This document shows, in pieces, positions 1 to 7,571 of a stretch of 64,000 nt of DNA (positions are counted from its first letter, which is position 1; each line of letters starts with the position of its first letter). The notes below the pieces were generated by a model. It saw nothing but the letters and a program-made list of their open reading frames with translations, was not told the origin of the DNA and searched no databases. The DNA lies in the NCBI RefSeq assembly GCF_000243275.1, contig NZ_CM001437.1, positions 3,526,642 through 3,590,641 of the forward strand, read 5' to 3'. Position numbers and translations under genes: made by a program. Origin of the DNA: Myroides odoratus DSM 2801 (GTDB taxonomy: Bacteria > Bacteroidota > Bacteroidia > Flavobacteriales > Flavobacteriaceae).

Positions 1-575
1 GATAATGTTTCGCAATACTGAAGGAGATTTGGGTAGTCTAAATTGAGTTTTTTACTTAGTTTATCACTCATACGGTGATATTCCCATTCTAGTGGATTAT
101 AGTCTTCAGAATTAAAAAAATGCAATAAACCTGTATAAAACAAAGCTACTAATTGCGTACGGGATATTGTTACTCTAAACATGATATCATCATATGCATT
201 GGCATTTTGTCGATTGCAAGCTAGTAACTCTTCCTTGGTTGCATACTTCCCATAATTCTGTTCACTAGGATAGGACACGGTGAAAATTTCAAGAGAACTT
301 CTTCTATATCCATTGATAAAGTCAGAAACAATCAATTCAGAACTAATAACGCGTTCAAAATTAAATCTAATAATAGAACCCTCATTATCATATGAAAAAG
401 AGGTTTGCTCAGCGCCAAGAACAATACTCTCGAGCCAAATTTTCAATTGAGGTAGTGGATCAAAACAATGAGATATACGTTCTTTTACAACTGTATTGTT
501 ATAGATAAACAATAGGTCAATCCATCCTGCTTCAGCATTAGAAAACGCCACTTGTAGTTCATTATCTTCTTTCAT
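1..575 (-). CDS. Hypothetical protein, C-terminus outside window
   Basis: A minus-strand reading frame starts at ATG 575 and stays open to the left edge of the window (about 191 codons seen, no stop). The N-terminus reads MKEDNELQVAFSNAEAGWID. It has no signal peptide, membrane segment or nucleotide-binding motif, and is rich in aromatic and acidic residues, like a soluble cytoplasmic protein. The start lies 34 bases downstream of the stop of the next minus-strand gene, so the two are probably co-transcribed. I do not recognise the family; in accessory regions such pairs are often immunity-type or phage-related, but nothing here proves that. Confidence 0.7.
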   Translation of the reverse strand, partial: MKEDNELQVAFSNAEAGWIDLLFIYNNTVVKERISHCFDPLPQLKIWLESIVLGAEQTSFSYDNEGSIIRFNFERVISSELIVSDFINGYRRSSLEIFTVSYPSEQNYGKYATKEELLACNRQNANAYDDIMFRVTISRTQLVALFYTGLLHFFNSEDYNPLEWEYHRMSDKLSKKLNLDYPNLLQYCETL

Positions 576-608
576 ATTCTGTTCAAAACTTGCGTTTAGG
601 TTTATGTT

Positions 609-1238
609 TTAGTCAAAATCGGCTTTACTTCTGTAAGCCCCTTCGCCTAAGTACTTAATTCTATCTCGGTGACGTTCATAAAAATCATCCATTTCTTTTT
701 GAAACTCTTCTAGAAATTCAACCAAGTTAAAAAAATTGGTTTGAAAGGAGAGCTTTAAAGTGGAATATTCTGAGATATCAAATATTTCGTGAGGAAGTGT
801 AATGATAAACTCTATATCTTCTTCAAAAAGAGAGGGAAACATACTGTTGAATTCATTATAGGGCAGATCGACAATCTCCCCATTTTCATTCAGTACTTTT
901 ACCGTTTTATTGATTTGTGATTTTTGTTTTTCTTCTTTTTTTTCTTCCCAAGTAATGGCTTGAAATTTCCATGTAGGGACCTCCATCGTTTCATAACTGC
1001 TCCCTTTTTTGGTTTTCAAAATATTATGAAAAAAAAGATGAAGCCAATCTTCCTCATAGCAATCCGTAATTTTAAATTTATCTTCGATAATAGCGTAATT
1101 GGCTTTAGCTAAGATACTCGGATTAAACAGTGGTTTTCCATTGAATAAAATAGCAAGAGAATATTCAATTTCATCACAGTTATTTAAGTCATAATAACTA
1201 AATTCTAAATCAAAAACTTGTGCTTTAAGTGTTGCCAT
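609..1238 (-). CDS. Hypothetical protein, 209 aa
   Basis: Complete minus-strand gene with ATG at 1238 and TAA at 609. The protein is soluble, with alternating beta-like and acidic stretches, a lysine/glutamate-rich linker around residues 98-110 (KKEEKQKSQ), and a C-terminal helix rich in E, F, D and R. No signal peptide or transmembrane segment is visible and no catalytic motif was recognised. It sits upstream of the partial gene at the window edge with a 34-base gap, consistent with one transcription unit. The function is unknown. Confidence 0.7.
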   Translation of the reverse strand: MATLKAQVFDLEFSYYDLNNCDEIEYSLAILFNGKPLFNPSILAKANYAIIEDKFKITDCYEEDWLHLFFHNILKTKKGSSYETMEVPTWKFQAITWEEKKEEKQKSQINKTVKVLNENGEIVDLPYNEFNSMFPSLFEEDIEFIITLPHEIFDISEYSTLKLSFQTNFFNLVEFLEEFQKEMDDFYERHRDRIKYLGEGAYRSKADFD

Positions 1239-1558
1239 TTCTTATTTTTTAGGTTGTAATGTAAATAAAACGATTATTTGTATTTGACTTTCTACAAGCC
1301 TATAACAAATATATAAAAGTTAACTAGTATTGATATAGTACTAGGGATAACTTATTCTTGTAAGTGTTAATATTGTTATAATCAAGGTGTTTCAGACAAA
1401 CTATTAAAGTATTTGTAAACATGAACGTTGTTAAAATATAAGTATCTAAAGTCTTAAGGGTTAAACTACTATTTATAGTCTAACCCTATTTTCTTTTGAA
1501 CTTTAACTAGTTGGTGTCGTGTTTTTAGCTTGAAAAAGAGGGGCATTTACGATTTTAG
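1239..1558. other. Gene-free stretch
   Basis: AT-rich DNA between the minus-strand gene pair and the DUF2493 pseudogene. No open frame of note, no RNA gene and no convincing terminator were seen. It presumably contains the promoter of the pair at 1238. Confidence 0.4.
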
Positions 1559-1807
1559 TATAAATGTGTAGAACGGCACTTTTATTTAGTTCGTTTTGCT
1601 GAGCAAAACAAAATCGAACTCTTGCTTTTTAAACCGGATTGGAAGCGTTTTGGCAAACGTGCGGGTCTTATTTGAAATATCGATATTATAACTCATGCGG
1701 ATTGTGTTGTTGCTTTTTGGGATGGACAATCTAAGGGGACGAAAGATTCAATTGATAAGGCAAGAGCAAGCGGTGTAAAGGTATTCATATTCATTATAGT
1801 TAGTTAA
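1559..1807 (+). pseudogene. DUF2493/YspA-type SLOG protein remnant, in-frame TGA
   Basis: Plus-strand frame that reads through the hallmark of DUF2493 (cpYpsA-related SLOG) proteins: an AEQNKIELLLFKPDW block, WKRFGKRAGLI, then a TGA at 1673-1675 where the family normally has the arginine of GLIRN. It then continues NIDIITHADCVVAFWDG and SKGTKDSI, and ends with TAA at 1805-1807. The upstream frame is closed by TAG at 1556-1558, and the expected N-terminal SLOG strand and GG motif are missing. So the gene has lost its start and carries a nonsense mutation (CGA to TGA is one transition). The family assignment is from recognition of the motif order. Readthrough or a sequencing error at 1673 cannot be excluded, but the missing 5' end argues for a dead gene. 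Confidence 0.65.
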
Positions 1808-1926
1808 TGGCAAAAGAATCACCGATCTGAAAAATAGGTGTCTTTACTCAAAAAAAGATTGGCTTTGCCCTTTATTTATAGGAAGAGCAAAAGCCTGATA
1901 CTATTTTTGAACTAAATTTTTCACGT

Positions 1927-2139
1927 ATGTCTAGATATGTAGCAACGGTTATCCGAACTTTTACAAACGAACAAGTATACTTGGAAAAGGGGATGCGAGT
2001 AGAGTTTGTTTCTTTTTCACCTCCTTGGATGGATAATGGGAAAGTAGTGCAACAAGCCTTTATGCGGGTATATGGTATTGATTTCTCAAAAGGTGGTGGA
2101 TGTAGCCCTGCTTTTATTGAGGTGGTAGAAATAAAATAG
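1927..2139 (+). CDS. Small DUF6140-like protein, 70 aa
   Basis: Plus-strand gene from ATG 1927 to TAG 2139. The peptide begins MSRYVATVIRTF and continues with YLEKGMRVEF, QQAFMRVYGID and FIEVVEIK. This pattern matches my memory of the small Bacteroidetes family named DUF6140, which often rides on mobile elements. Function is unknown. It follows a decayed SLOG gene and ends just before a bidirectional terminator, so it is likely a survivor of an older accessory cassette. A minus-strand frame over the same bases (1872-2177) is a shadow. Confidence 0.55.
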   Translation: MSRYVATVIRTFTNEQVYLEKGMRVEFVSFSPPWMDNGKVVQQAFMRVYGIDFSKGGGCSPAFIEVVEIK

Positions 2140-2202
2140 TTTTTTTTTGACTTGCGCATTTTGACAGACAACCCCATTATGTTTGCTCTGTCACTGTAAC
2201 AT

Positions 2203-2250
2203 AAAAAAATGGATAACGTTAGTGTAATTATTAGCGCTATCCATTTTTTA
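2203..2250. terminator. Bidirectional intrinsic terminator
   Basis: Long hairpin with A-run, TGGATA stem and T-run: left arm from about 2203, right arm ending in CTATCCATTTTTT. The 12-bp core is followed by an extended, partly wobble-paired stem. It lies between the convergent genes ending at 2139 (+) and 2263 (-) and can serve both. Confidence 0.75.
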
Positions 2251-2262
2251 TTTTATTGGTTT

Positions 2263-4380
2263 TTATCTATTGAACTTTTCAATGATTTGGAGCTTCATTT
2301 TAAAATATTGGTGTTCTGAAATTCCTAATCTATTTGCTAACCTAAGTAAGATTCTCTCTTCTCTATCTGTAATTTCTCCATCTTCTAGCATAAATTCTAT
2401 TTCATCTAGTAGTTCTTTTTCTTCAGCAGAGTAGCTGTTTAGTGATTTCGTAAGTTCCAAAGCGCGTGATTCAGTTATATTTAAGCGTTGGCGAAGTCTG
2501 TCTAAAATTCTAAGATCCCTTTCGGAAAACTCGCCATCTGCTGCTAAAAAAACATATTCTTCTATATATTCATTTTCATTAGTGGAAACGGATAAAGTCG
2601 GCGTATTATTAGGTGAATTTAATATAATTTCTTTATCATCGAATTGCTCAATAGGTTTAAACTGTACTTTTACTTTCCATTCTGTTGAAGTACTGTTCTT
2701 TATTTCTAAATCAATATCTTTTTTTACGTTCACATTAGCTTGAGCTAAAAATAATTTTAAATCTATTTTTAAATCATTAATTTCATTTGTGTTAAGAACC
2801 TGATTTTGACTTGAAGACATAAATTCATTATGTTCTAATAAACTCCCTTCTAATCGTTGTTTTATCAAACGCTGCCAACTAGCCTCATTTGATAACCAGG
2901 TTAAATCGCTTGGGACGTAAGGGTATTTGATAGGGTTGAATGTTTGGTTTTTTCCTATTCTCAAACTAATTTGTCTCTCAGAGGATTCTTTTTGAGTGTT
3001 TTTATTATCTACTTCTATACCATGCTTTAGTCCTGATAAACCTACATTGACATCGATTTGTTTGTTGGAGTTATTACTGTTACTATCACTATTAATATTT
3101 TCAATAGTTATTGATGTGGCTCCCAAACACTGTAACAGATAACAAAACTCATTGATGCGATCAATTAATAGTTCATTGTCATAATGTTGTATAGGAATGT
3201 ATAAATTTTGATTAAACGGATGACCTATATAGGTCTCATTGTTTATAGGATGGTGTGCAGGAAAAGAAATAGCAGGTAGTTTATTACTTTGTAAAACAGT
3301 TAATGTATCGGATTTAAATTTTTCATCTGTGTTAGAGATATAAATTACTTTTCGATCTTTATAGGGCAATTGATTGAAGTTGTCTAAATATTTGGTGTAT
3401 AATTCATTGGAGCGTTCTTCACTATAATACCCTGTTCTTTCTTTATCTTCAAAATTTTTTAATCCTTCGTTAAAAAGTTGTAAAGCTTCATAATAATTTC
3501 CTGTTTTTTCAATTAATGTTGATTTGAACATTTTGGCTCTATCTACCCAATAGTTTATTTCTTGTTCTTTAGCTGTTTTTATTAACTCGTTTAGAGTTTC
3601 AATTGCTATAGTATCTTTGTCTAGTTTCCCATAAACAAAGGCATAGTCGTATTGAAAAAATAAATAGTTTTTTAAGAAATCGTATTCTTCTAAAATGGTA
3701 TATGCTTTATGATAATCTTCAGCATCAAGTGCTTCATTTATTTCCGATTGATAATCTTCAACTAACTTTTCATGATCAAGATCAATACTGTCAATAGATT
3801 CTTTTACTTTTTGAAAGAAAGGCTCAATAGGATCAAAAAACGAGAAACATAGTAAACCAAAAAAACCGGAACCTATTCCAATATATTCACAATTATCGTG
3901 GCGTTCTTGCCAAATTTTTTTGTTGTTGGAATCAGTTGTATTAGCGATTTTATTTTTCCAATATTCTTTTTCATTAGCGATGTGTTCTTTGGTGTAAAAA
4001 AAATAAATGGCATCACTTTTAATTTCTATACTATCTATATCAGCATAATAAATGTACTTTTTCCATTCATCTTCTTTTCCAGATCCATGTTTGTATACTT
4101 CTTCACAAAAGGATATTCGATCGTCTAGAAAAACGGTAGAAAAAGTATAAGTTCGATCTGCGGTCCAAAAGTCACCTGCTACAAACTGTTCATTATAAAA
4201 TAAAATTAAAATATCTTCCTCATCACTTAGTTCATGTAGTTTTCTATACTGTATGTTATCAGTTTTTGATAAATTCAAATTTTGAAACGTCATAAATTTG
4301 GAGTTATCAAAATTGGTTGATTTCTCCATAGAATCATAAAAATGAGTATCTATAATTACCTGCTTGATTAAATCTTTCAT
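2263..4380 (-). CDS. Large cytoplasmic protein with TerB-like C-terminus, 705 aa
   Basis: Minus-strand gene with ATG at 4380 and TAG at 2263. There is no signal peptide. Residues 60-180 look like a beta-rich PH/GRAM-like region. Residues about 200-330 are helical and TPR-like (repeated EALQLFNEGLK-type helices). Residues 340-590 are a mixed region without recognised motifs. The last 100 residues hold two similar acidic segments, AADGEFSERDLRILDRL and LEDGEITDREERILLRL. They resemble the EF-hand-like acidic turns of TerB/tellurite-resistance-type helical domains, which in conflict and stress systems act as metal-dependent scaffolds. The whole-protein function is unknown. It is isolated between a terminator and a long gene-free gap. 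Confidence 0.7.
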   Translation of the reverse strand: MKDLIKQVIIDTHFYDSMEKSTNFDNSKFMTFQNLNLSKTDNIQYRKLHELSDEEDILILFYNEQFVAGDFWTADRTYTFSTVFLDDRISFCEEVYKHGSGKEDEWKKYIYYADIDSIEIKSDAIYFFYTKEHIANEKEYWKNKIANTTDSNNKKIWQERHDNCEYIGIGSGFFGLLCFSFFDPIEPFFQKVKESIDSIDLDHEKLVEDYQSEINEALDAEDYHKAYTILEEYDFLKNYLFFQYDYAFVYGKLDKDTIAIETLNELIKTAKEQEINYWVDRAKMFKSTLIEKTGNYYEALQLFNEGLKNFEDKERTGYYSEERSNELYTKYLDNFNQLPYKDRKVIYISNTDEKFKSDTLTVLQSNKLPAISFPAHHPINNETYIGHPFNQNLYIPIQHYDNELLIDRINEFCYLLQCLGATSITIENINSDSNSNNSNKQIDVNVGLSGLKHGIEVDNKNTQKESSERQISLRIGKNQTFNPIKYPYVPSDLTWLSNEASWQRLIKQRLEGSLLEHNEFMSSSQNQVLNTNEINDLKIDLKLFLAQANVNVKKDIDLEIKNSTSTEWKVKVQFKPIEQFDDKEIILNSPNNTPTLSVSTNENEYIEEYVFLAADGEFSERDLRILDRLRQRLNITESRALELTKSLNSYSAEEKELLDEIEFMLEDGEITDREERILLRLANRLGISEHQYFKMKLQIIEKFNR

Positions 4381-5041
4381 TTTTTTAAAAAATTATGCTA
4401 TCCTTTTTAAATAAAAATATATTTGATGTATCTTTCTCTTACATTATCTTTTTTCTACAAACTTAATAGCTAGTATAGTCAAGAGATGTCGGTGTTTTTT
4501 ATGCTTTTCCTATTTCTAGATAAAAGTATTTATAAAGAATAAAGAAGTGATTTTTTTTTGTTGAACTCCGTGTTTTATTTAGTGAAGAGTTTTTTTAAAA
4601 GTATATACCTACTAGAAACATTAAATTATTCGTTTAAATATCTCTATCCATATACTCCTCCAAGCCCTGTTTCAACTTATCTAAATAACAGGTTCTTGAT
4701 TTAGCCCTTGTTTTTATACGGTGATAAGCATGATGTATATCCAAGAGTATAATACCAAATAATTGCTGAAAGAGTACTGCAATTTTGCGTATTTCAAGTT
4801 TTCCATAATAAATGGAACCCGATACATAAACATAATGGTGAAGATAGATTAGACAATATTTTATGCCTTTGTCCTAATGATTACATTTTATTTGATAGAG
4901 GCTTTTTTGATTTCTGATACGTTTGGTTTAATTGAAGAATAAGGTCGATGGTAAATTAAAAGTGTCATCAAAATATCCAATCAGTACAAAGAATCTAAAA
5001 TATCATAGAGAGTCTCACGGATTTGAGTAAGTAGTATTAAA
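4381..5041. other. Gap with decayed coding remnant
   Basis: About 660 bases without an intact gene. It is AT-rich, with an open but start-less minus-strand stretch at 4634-4873 (listed separately). The remainder shows no RNA gene or ordered repeat; it must hold the promoter of the 4380 gene. Confidence 0.4.
4634..4873 (-). pseudogene. Start-less gene remnant, about 80 codons
   Basis: Minus-strand frame open from just after TAG (4874-4876) to TAA at 4634. It encodes a helical peptide containing GKLEIRKIAVLFQQLFGI, LDIHHAYHRIKTR and a tail LKQGLEEYMDRDI. There is no usable start codon apart from a methionine near the end. The amphipathic pattern resembles the C-terminal half of a helical protein such as a regulator, but the family is not identified. 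A decayed 3' gene fragment is the simplest reading. Confidence 0.3.
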
Positions 5042-5077
5042 CAAGAAAGCATCTAGTTAAATATAGATGCTTTCTTG
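5042..5077 (-). terminator. Intrinsic terminator of HNH-HIT pair
   Basis: Perfect 14-bp inverted repeat (5042-5055 with 5064-5077), stem CAAGAAAGCATCTA, 8-base loop. It is flanked by a T-run on each strand and placed 23 bases beyond the HIT stop codon. Confidence 0.8.
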
Positions 5078-5100
5078 TTTTTTGATTATTGTAATAAGAT

Positions 5101-5466
5101 TTAATAATTACCCTTAGAAGGAATAACGTGTCGAACACCACCACGAGGATTTTCCATATCTCCATTATAGCGAGGTATTAGATGACAGTGAAAATGAAAT
5201 ACCGTTTGACCCGCTGTAGCCCCGCAGTTCATACCGATATTAAATCCATCCGGATTATACTTGTTAATGATTATTTGTTTAGCAGCATCTATAGCTTTAG
5301 GAAGAGCTTGTTGCTCTTCTTGTGTTAGAGCAAAGTAATCCTCTCTTACTGTATTAGTAATAATAAGTAAATGACCAGGATTTACTGGAAAAATATCTTC
5401 GATTATAAAGAAGTACTGATCTTTATAAAGAATTCGTTCTTGTGGTATTTGAGTAAAATCTTTCAT
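5101..5466 (-). CDS. HIT-family nucleotide hydrolase/transferase, 121 aa
   Basis: Histidine-triad protein of normal length. The signature HFHCHLIPR provides His91-x-His93-x-His95, preceded by the conserved NCGATAGQTV segment and an N-terminal PVNPGHLLIIT block. HIT proteins cleave or transfer nucleotidyl groups from dinucleotides, AMP-amines and similar substrates, with the second His as nucleophile. The ATG at 5464-5466 directly follows the TAA of the HNH nuclease gene at 5467-5469, so translation is probably coupled. The actual substrate is not predictable from sequence. In this setting it may process or detoxify a nucleotide linked to the partner nuclease (inference). Confidence 0.9.
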   Translation of the reverse strand: MKDFTQIPQERILYKDQYFFIIEDIFPVNPGHLLIITNTVREDYFALTQEEQQALPKAIDAAKQIIINKYNPDGFNIGMNCGATAGQTVFHFHCHLIPRYNGDMENPRGGVRHVIPSKGNY

Positions 5467-6495
5467 TTAAAATAAAGGTTCAAATTCAACTTTAGGTTTC
5501 CATTTTTGGATGGATAAATCAACAGCTAAGTTATATTGTTTTTGTAAAAAAGCCCTTCTTACAGCTGGTGTTTTTCCTGTTTGATTGACAATGGTCTCTC
5601 CAAGAGGATGTTTACTTGCTATATAAAACTCGTTTCTCTTATAAAGTCTATCTAAATACTTTAGTTCAGGCACTTTAGCACTTTTGTCAAGATTGACATA
5701 TTGATTAGATAGAACTAAGTTCCAAATCCCATTTACATTAGCTCCATTTTCATTTAAATGCAATTTGTGCATATGAGGAAAAAAGTGATCTACTGCACAG
5801 AGATTATCACTTCCGGGTAGTATTGAAATATCTTGAAAGGAGTAAAAACACTTTCCTTTTTGATATCCATTTAAAGAAGCTCTTGAAGAAGTTATATCCT
5901 TGCGACGCATAAGGCTATTTTCTAGAAATAACGTGTTTAGATCCTCGTCTATTTTGACTTCTAATAAGTTGGGATTTAAATCTAAATTCCAAGCTGTTTC
6001 AACAAGATTCCATCTAGCTTCAACTTCACTATTTAAATTAGTGAATTGTACACTTTCTTTGAGTTTTAAAAGTTGATCAGTGATTACAATGTTTTTAGAT
6101 TTTCCTTGATAATCCTTTTCATAAAAGCGATTGAGTATTGTTCCTCCATTTATATTTTGAAAGGCATCTACAACATTAGTAAAGCCGTGTTTTTCAGTTA
6201 AGTGAATAAGCTGGTCATAAGTAATGGCATTGTTATTAAAGTCTCTGCAGGCGTTTAAAAACACACTAGAGGCGGAGTTTCCTTGTTTGTCATTCCTCTT
6301 TAAGTGTTCTAAGATACTCTCTACATATAAGGGTGCTATTTGAGATAAAGAAACAGTTGTAGTCTCTTTCTCAATAAGCTTTAGTAAAGCTTTACCAAAG
6401 GCAAACTTATAAGTGGCTGAATTCTTACCAAAGAGAATCAAAGCTCTCCATTGAGACTCTAAACTTGGATCGTTTTCTTGAAAATACAAAGACAT
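5467..6495 (-). CDS. HNH endonuclease-domain protein, 342 aa
   Basis: Residues 1-200 are helical with no known motif. The C-terminal third carries an HNH/McrA-like core: Cys216 in KGKCFYSF, the Asp-His pair in CAVDHFFP (Asp236-His237), then the Asn-containing GIWNLVLSNQ and VNLDKSAKVP segments. The second Cys of the usual CxxC zinc knuckle is replaced by Ser (CFYS), so structural zinc binding may be weaker or absent. There is no signal peptide. Its stop abuts the HIT start and it is the upstream gene of a two-gene operon ending in a strong terminator. HNH-HIT neighbours are plausible as a small defence or repair module, but no activity is demonstrated by sequence. Confidence 0.85.
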   Translation of the reverse strand: MSLYFQENDPSLESQWRALILFGKNSATYKFAFGKALLKLIEKETTTVSLSQIAPLYVESILEHLKRNDKQGNSASSVFLNACRDFNNNAITYDQLIHLTEKHGFTNVVDAFQNINGGTILNRFYEKDYQGKSKNIVITDQLLKLKESVQFTNLNSEVEARWNLVETAWNLDLNPNLLEVKIDEDLNTLFLENSLMRRKDITSSRASLNGYQKGKCFYSFQDISILPGSDNLCAVDHFFPHMHKLHLNENGANVNGIWNLVLSNQYVNLDKSAKVPELKYLDRLYKRNEFYIASKHPLGETIVNQTGKTPAVRRAFLQKQYNLAVDLSIQKWKPKVEFEPLF

Positions 6496-6748
6496 TAAAA
6501 AATCAAATATTTTAATGAACTAAGTTAGGGTAAGTTTTATATAAACTCAAGTATTGTTGGTATAAAGTTTGGTTGAGGTTTATAAGAATAAAATCGAAGC
6601 AAACTACAGTTAACTAGTAGAGAATGCATATCAAGTGTAATTTAGGGTAGTATTTGGCCAGTTTGGAATGGTTTTATAAATTTTAGATAATATGTAGGTA
6701 AGATAATATCTTCTGTACAAAGCGGCAATAAACAATCTTATTTAATAG

Positions 6749-6779
6749 TTGTTAAAATATTTTTATTACTATAGTTTTG
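6749..6779 (+). promoter_or_regulatory. Bacteroidetes-type promoter for secreted protein gene
   Basis: -33 element TTG at 6749-6751, a 20-base AT-rich spacer, and a perfect -7 box TAGTTTTG at 6772-6779. The predicted start of transcription lies just before the ATG at 6799. The rest of the 6496-6798 gap is AT-rich with no gene seen; it also holds the divergent promoter of the HNH-HIT pair. Confidence 0.55.
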
Positions 6780-6798
6780 TTGGATAAAATATTTGGCA

Positions 6799-7344
6799 AT
6801 GAAACAAATCATCGTACTACTTTTTTTATTATTTACAATTGTTGTTTTTTCACAAGATAGCATTCAATTAACCCCAAAAGGAATAGTCTCTACAACAACA
6901 GGGGAGAGTTTTGTTGTCATAAAATTTGATGAGATTCCCATTGAAACCTTGTATACAAATTCATTACTTTTTATAAGTAATAAATACGATAAACCTAACG
7001 AACAAATAAAATTTAGTATTGAAAATAAGAATATCAAGTATACAGAAGATATTAATACTAGAAGAATTACTAATAATCCCAGTTTAAAGGCTGGGTTTAA
7101 AAGAAACGTTCATATTGATTTTAGTTTATCTTTTAAAGAAAACACAGTAAAGTTTGAGATTATTAAATTTAATTTAGGAGCTATAGTGCTATCTGAAAAA
7201 ATGAGATCAAAATACCCTATTTGGGATTATGACAATGGACAACTATTACTTAACGAAGAAAAGGCTAATTTGGAAAACGTTATAAATGAGATTCTAAGTG
7301 ATTATATCCTTTTTATGGAAAAGAAAAATAGTGAGAAATGGTAA
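6799..7344 (+). CDS. Secreted hypothetical protein, 181 aa
   Basis: ATG at 6799 is preferred over the in-frame TTG at 6793 because it directly opens a signal peptide, MKQIIVLLFLLFTIVVFSQ, with cleavage expected after FSQ. The mature part is beta-rich with conserved-looking aromatic positions and a helical tail (LENVINEILSDYILFME). This is reminiscent of the TBP-like DUF4468 fold of Bacteroidetes, though I could not confirm it. Likely periplasmic or surface. A candidate promoter sits immediately upstream, and a tiny reading frame follows 12 bases after the stop. Confidence 0.7.
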   Translation: MKQIIVLLFLLFTIVVFSQDSIQLTPKGIVSTTTGESFVVIKFDEIPIETLYTNSLLFISNKYDKPNEQIKFSIENKNIKYTEDINTRRITNNPSLKAGFKRNVHIDFSLSFKENTVKFEIIKFNLGAIVLSEKMRSKYPIWDYDNGQLLLNEEKANLENVINEILSDYILFMEKKNSEKW

Positions 7345-7356
7345 TTCAAGTTTTAT

Positions 7357-7521
7357 ATGATAATTCTGAATATATGCCTGGTTATTAAATTGACTATTGA
7401 GCCAGAAGAGATATGTTGTATCCCTTTATTTATGCCAAAAGATTTTGGTACAAAAAAAGAAAGTTATATTCCTGATGATGAATCAGATGGTTATGAATTT
7501 TCAACGGTTTGTAGAAAATAG
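7357..7521 (+). CDS. Possible small protein, 54 aa
   Basis: ATG at 7357, TAG at 7519-7521. The N-terminus is hydrophobic (MIILNICLVIKL), followed by an acidic tail (DDESDGYEF). It begins 12 bases after the preceding stop and could be translated from the same messenger, or it may be a fragment of a former longer gene. No family recognised. Confidence 0.3.
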   Translation: MIILNICLVIKLTIEPEEICCIPLFMPKDFGTKKESYIPDDESDGYEFSTVCRK

Positions 7522-7571
7522 TATACTAAAATAGTTTACATTAGGGAGGTAAATGACTAAAAATTAAACGG

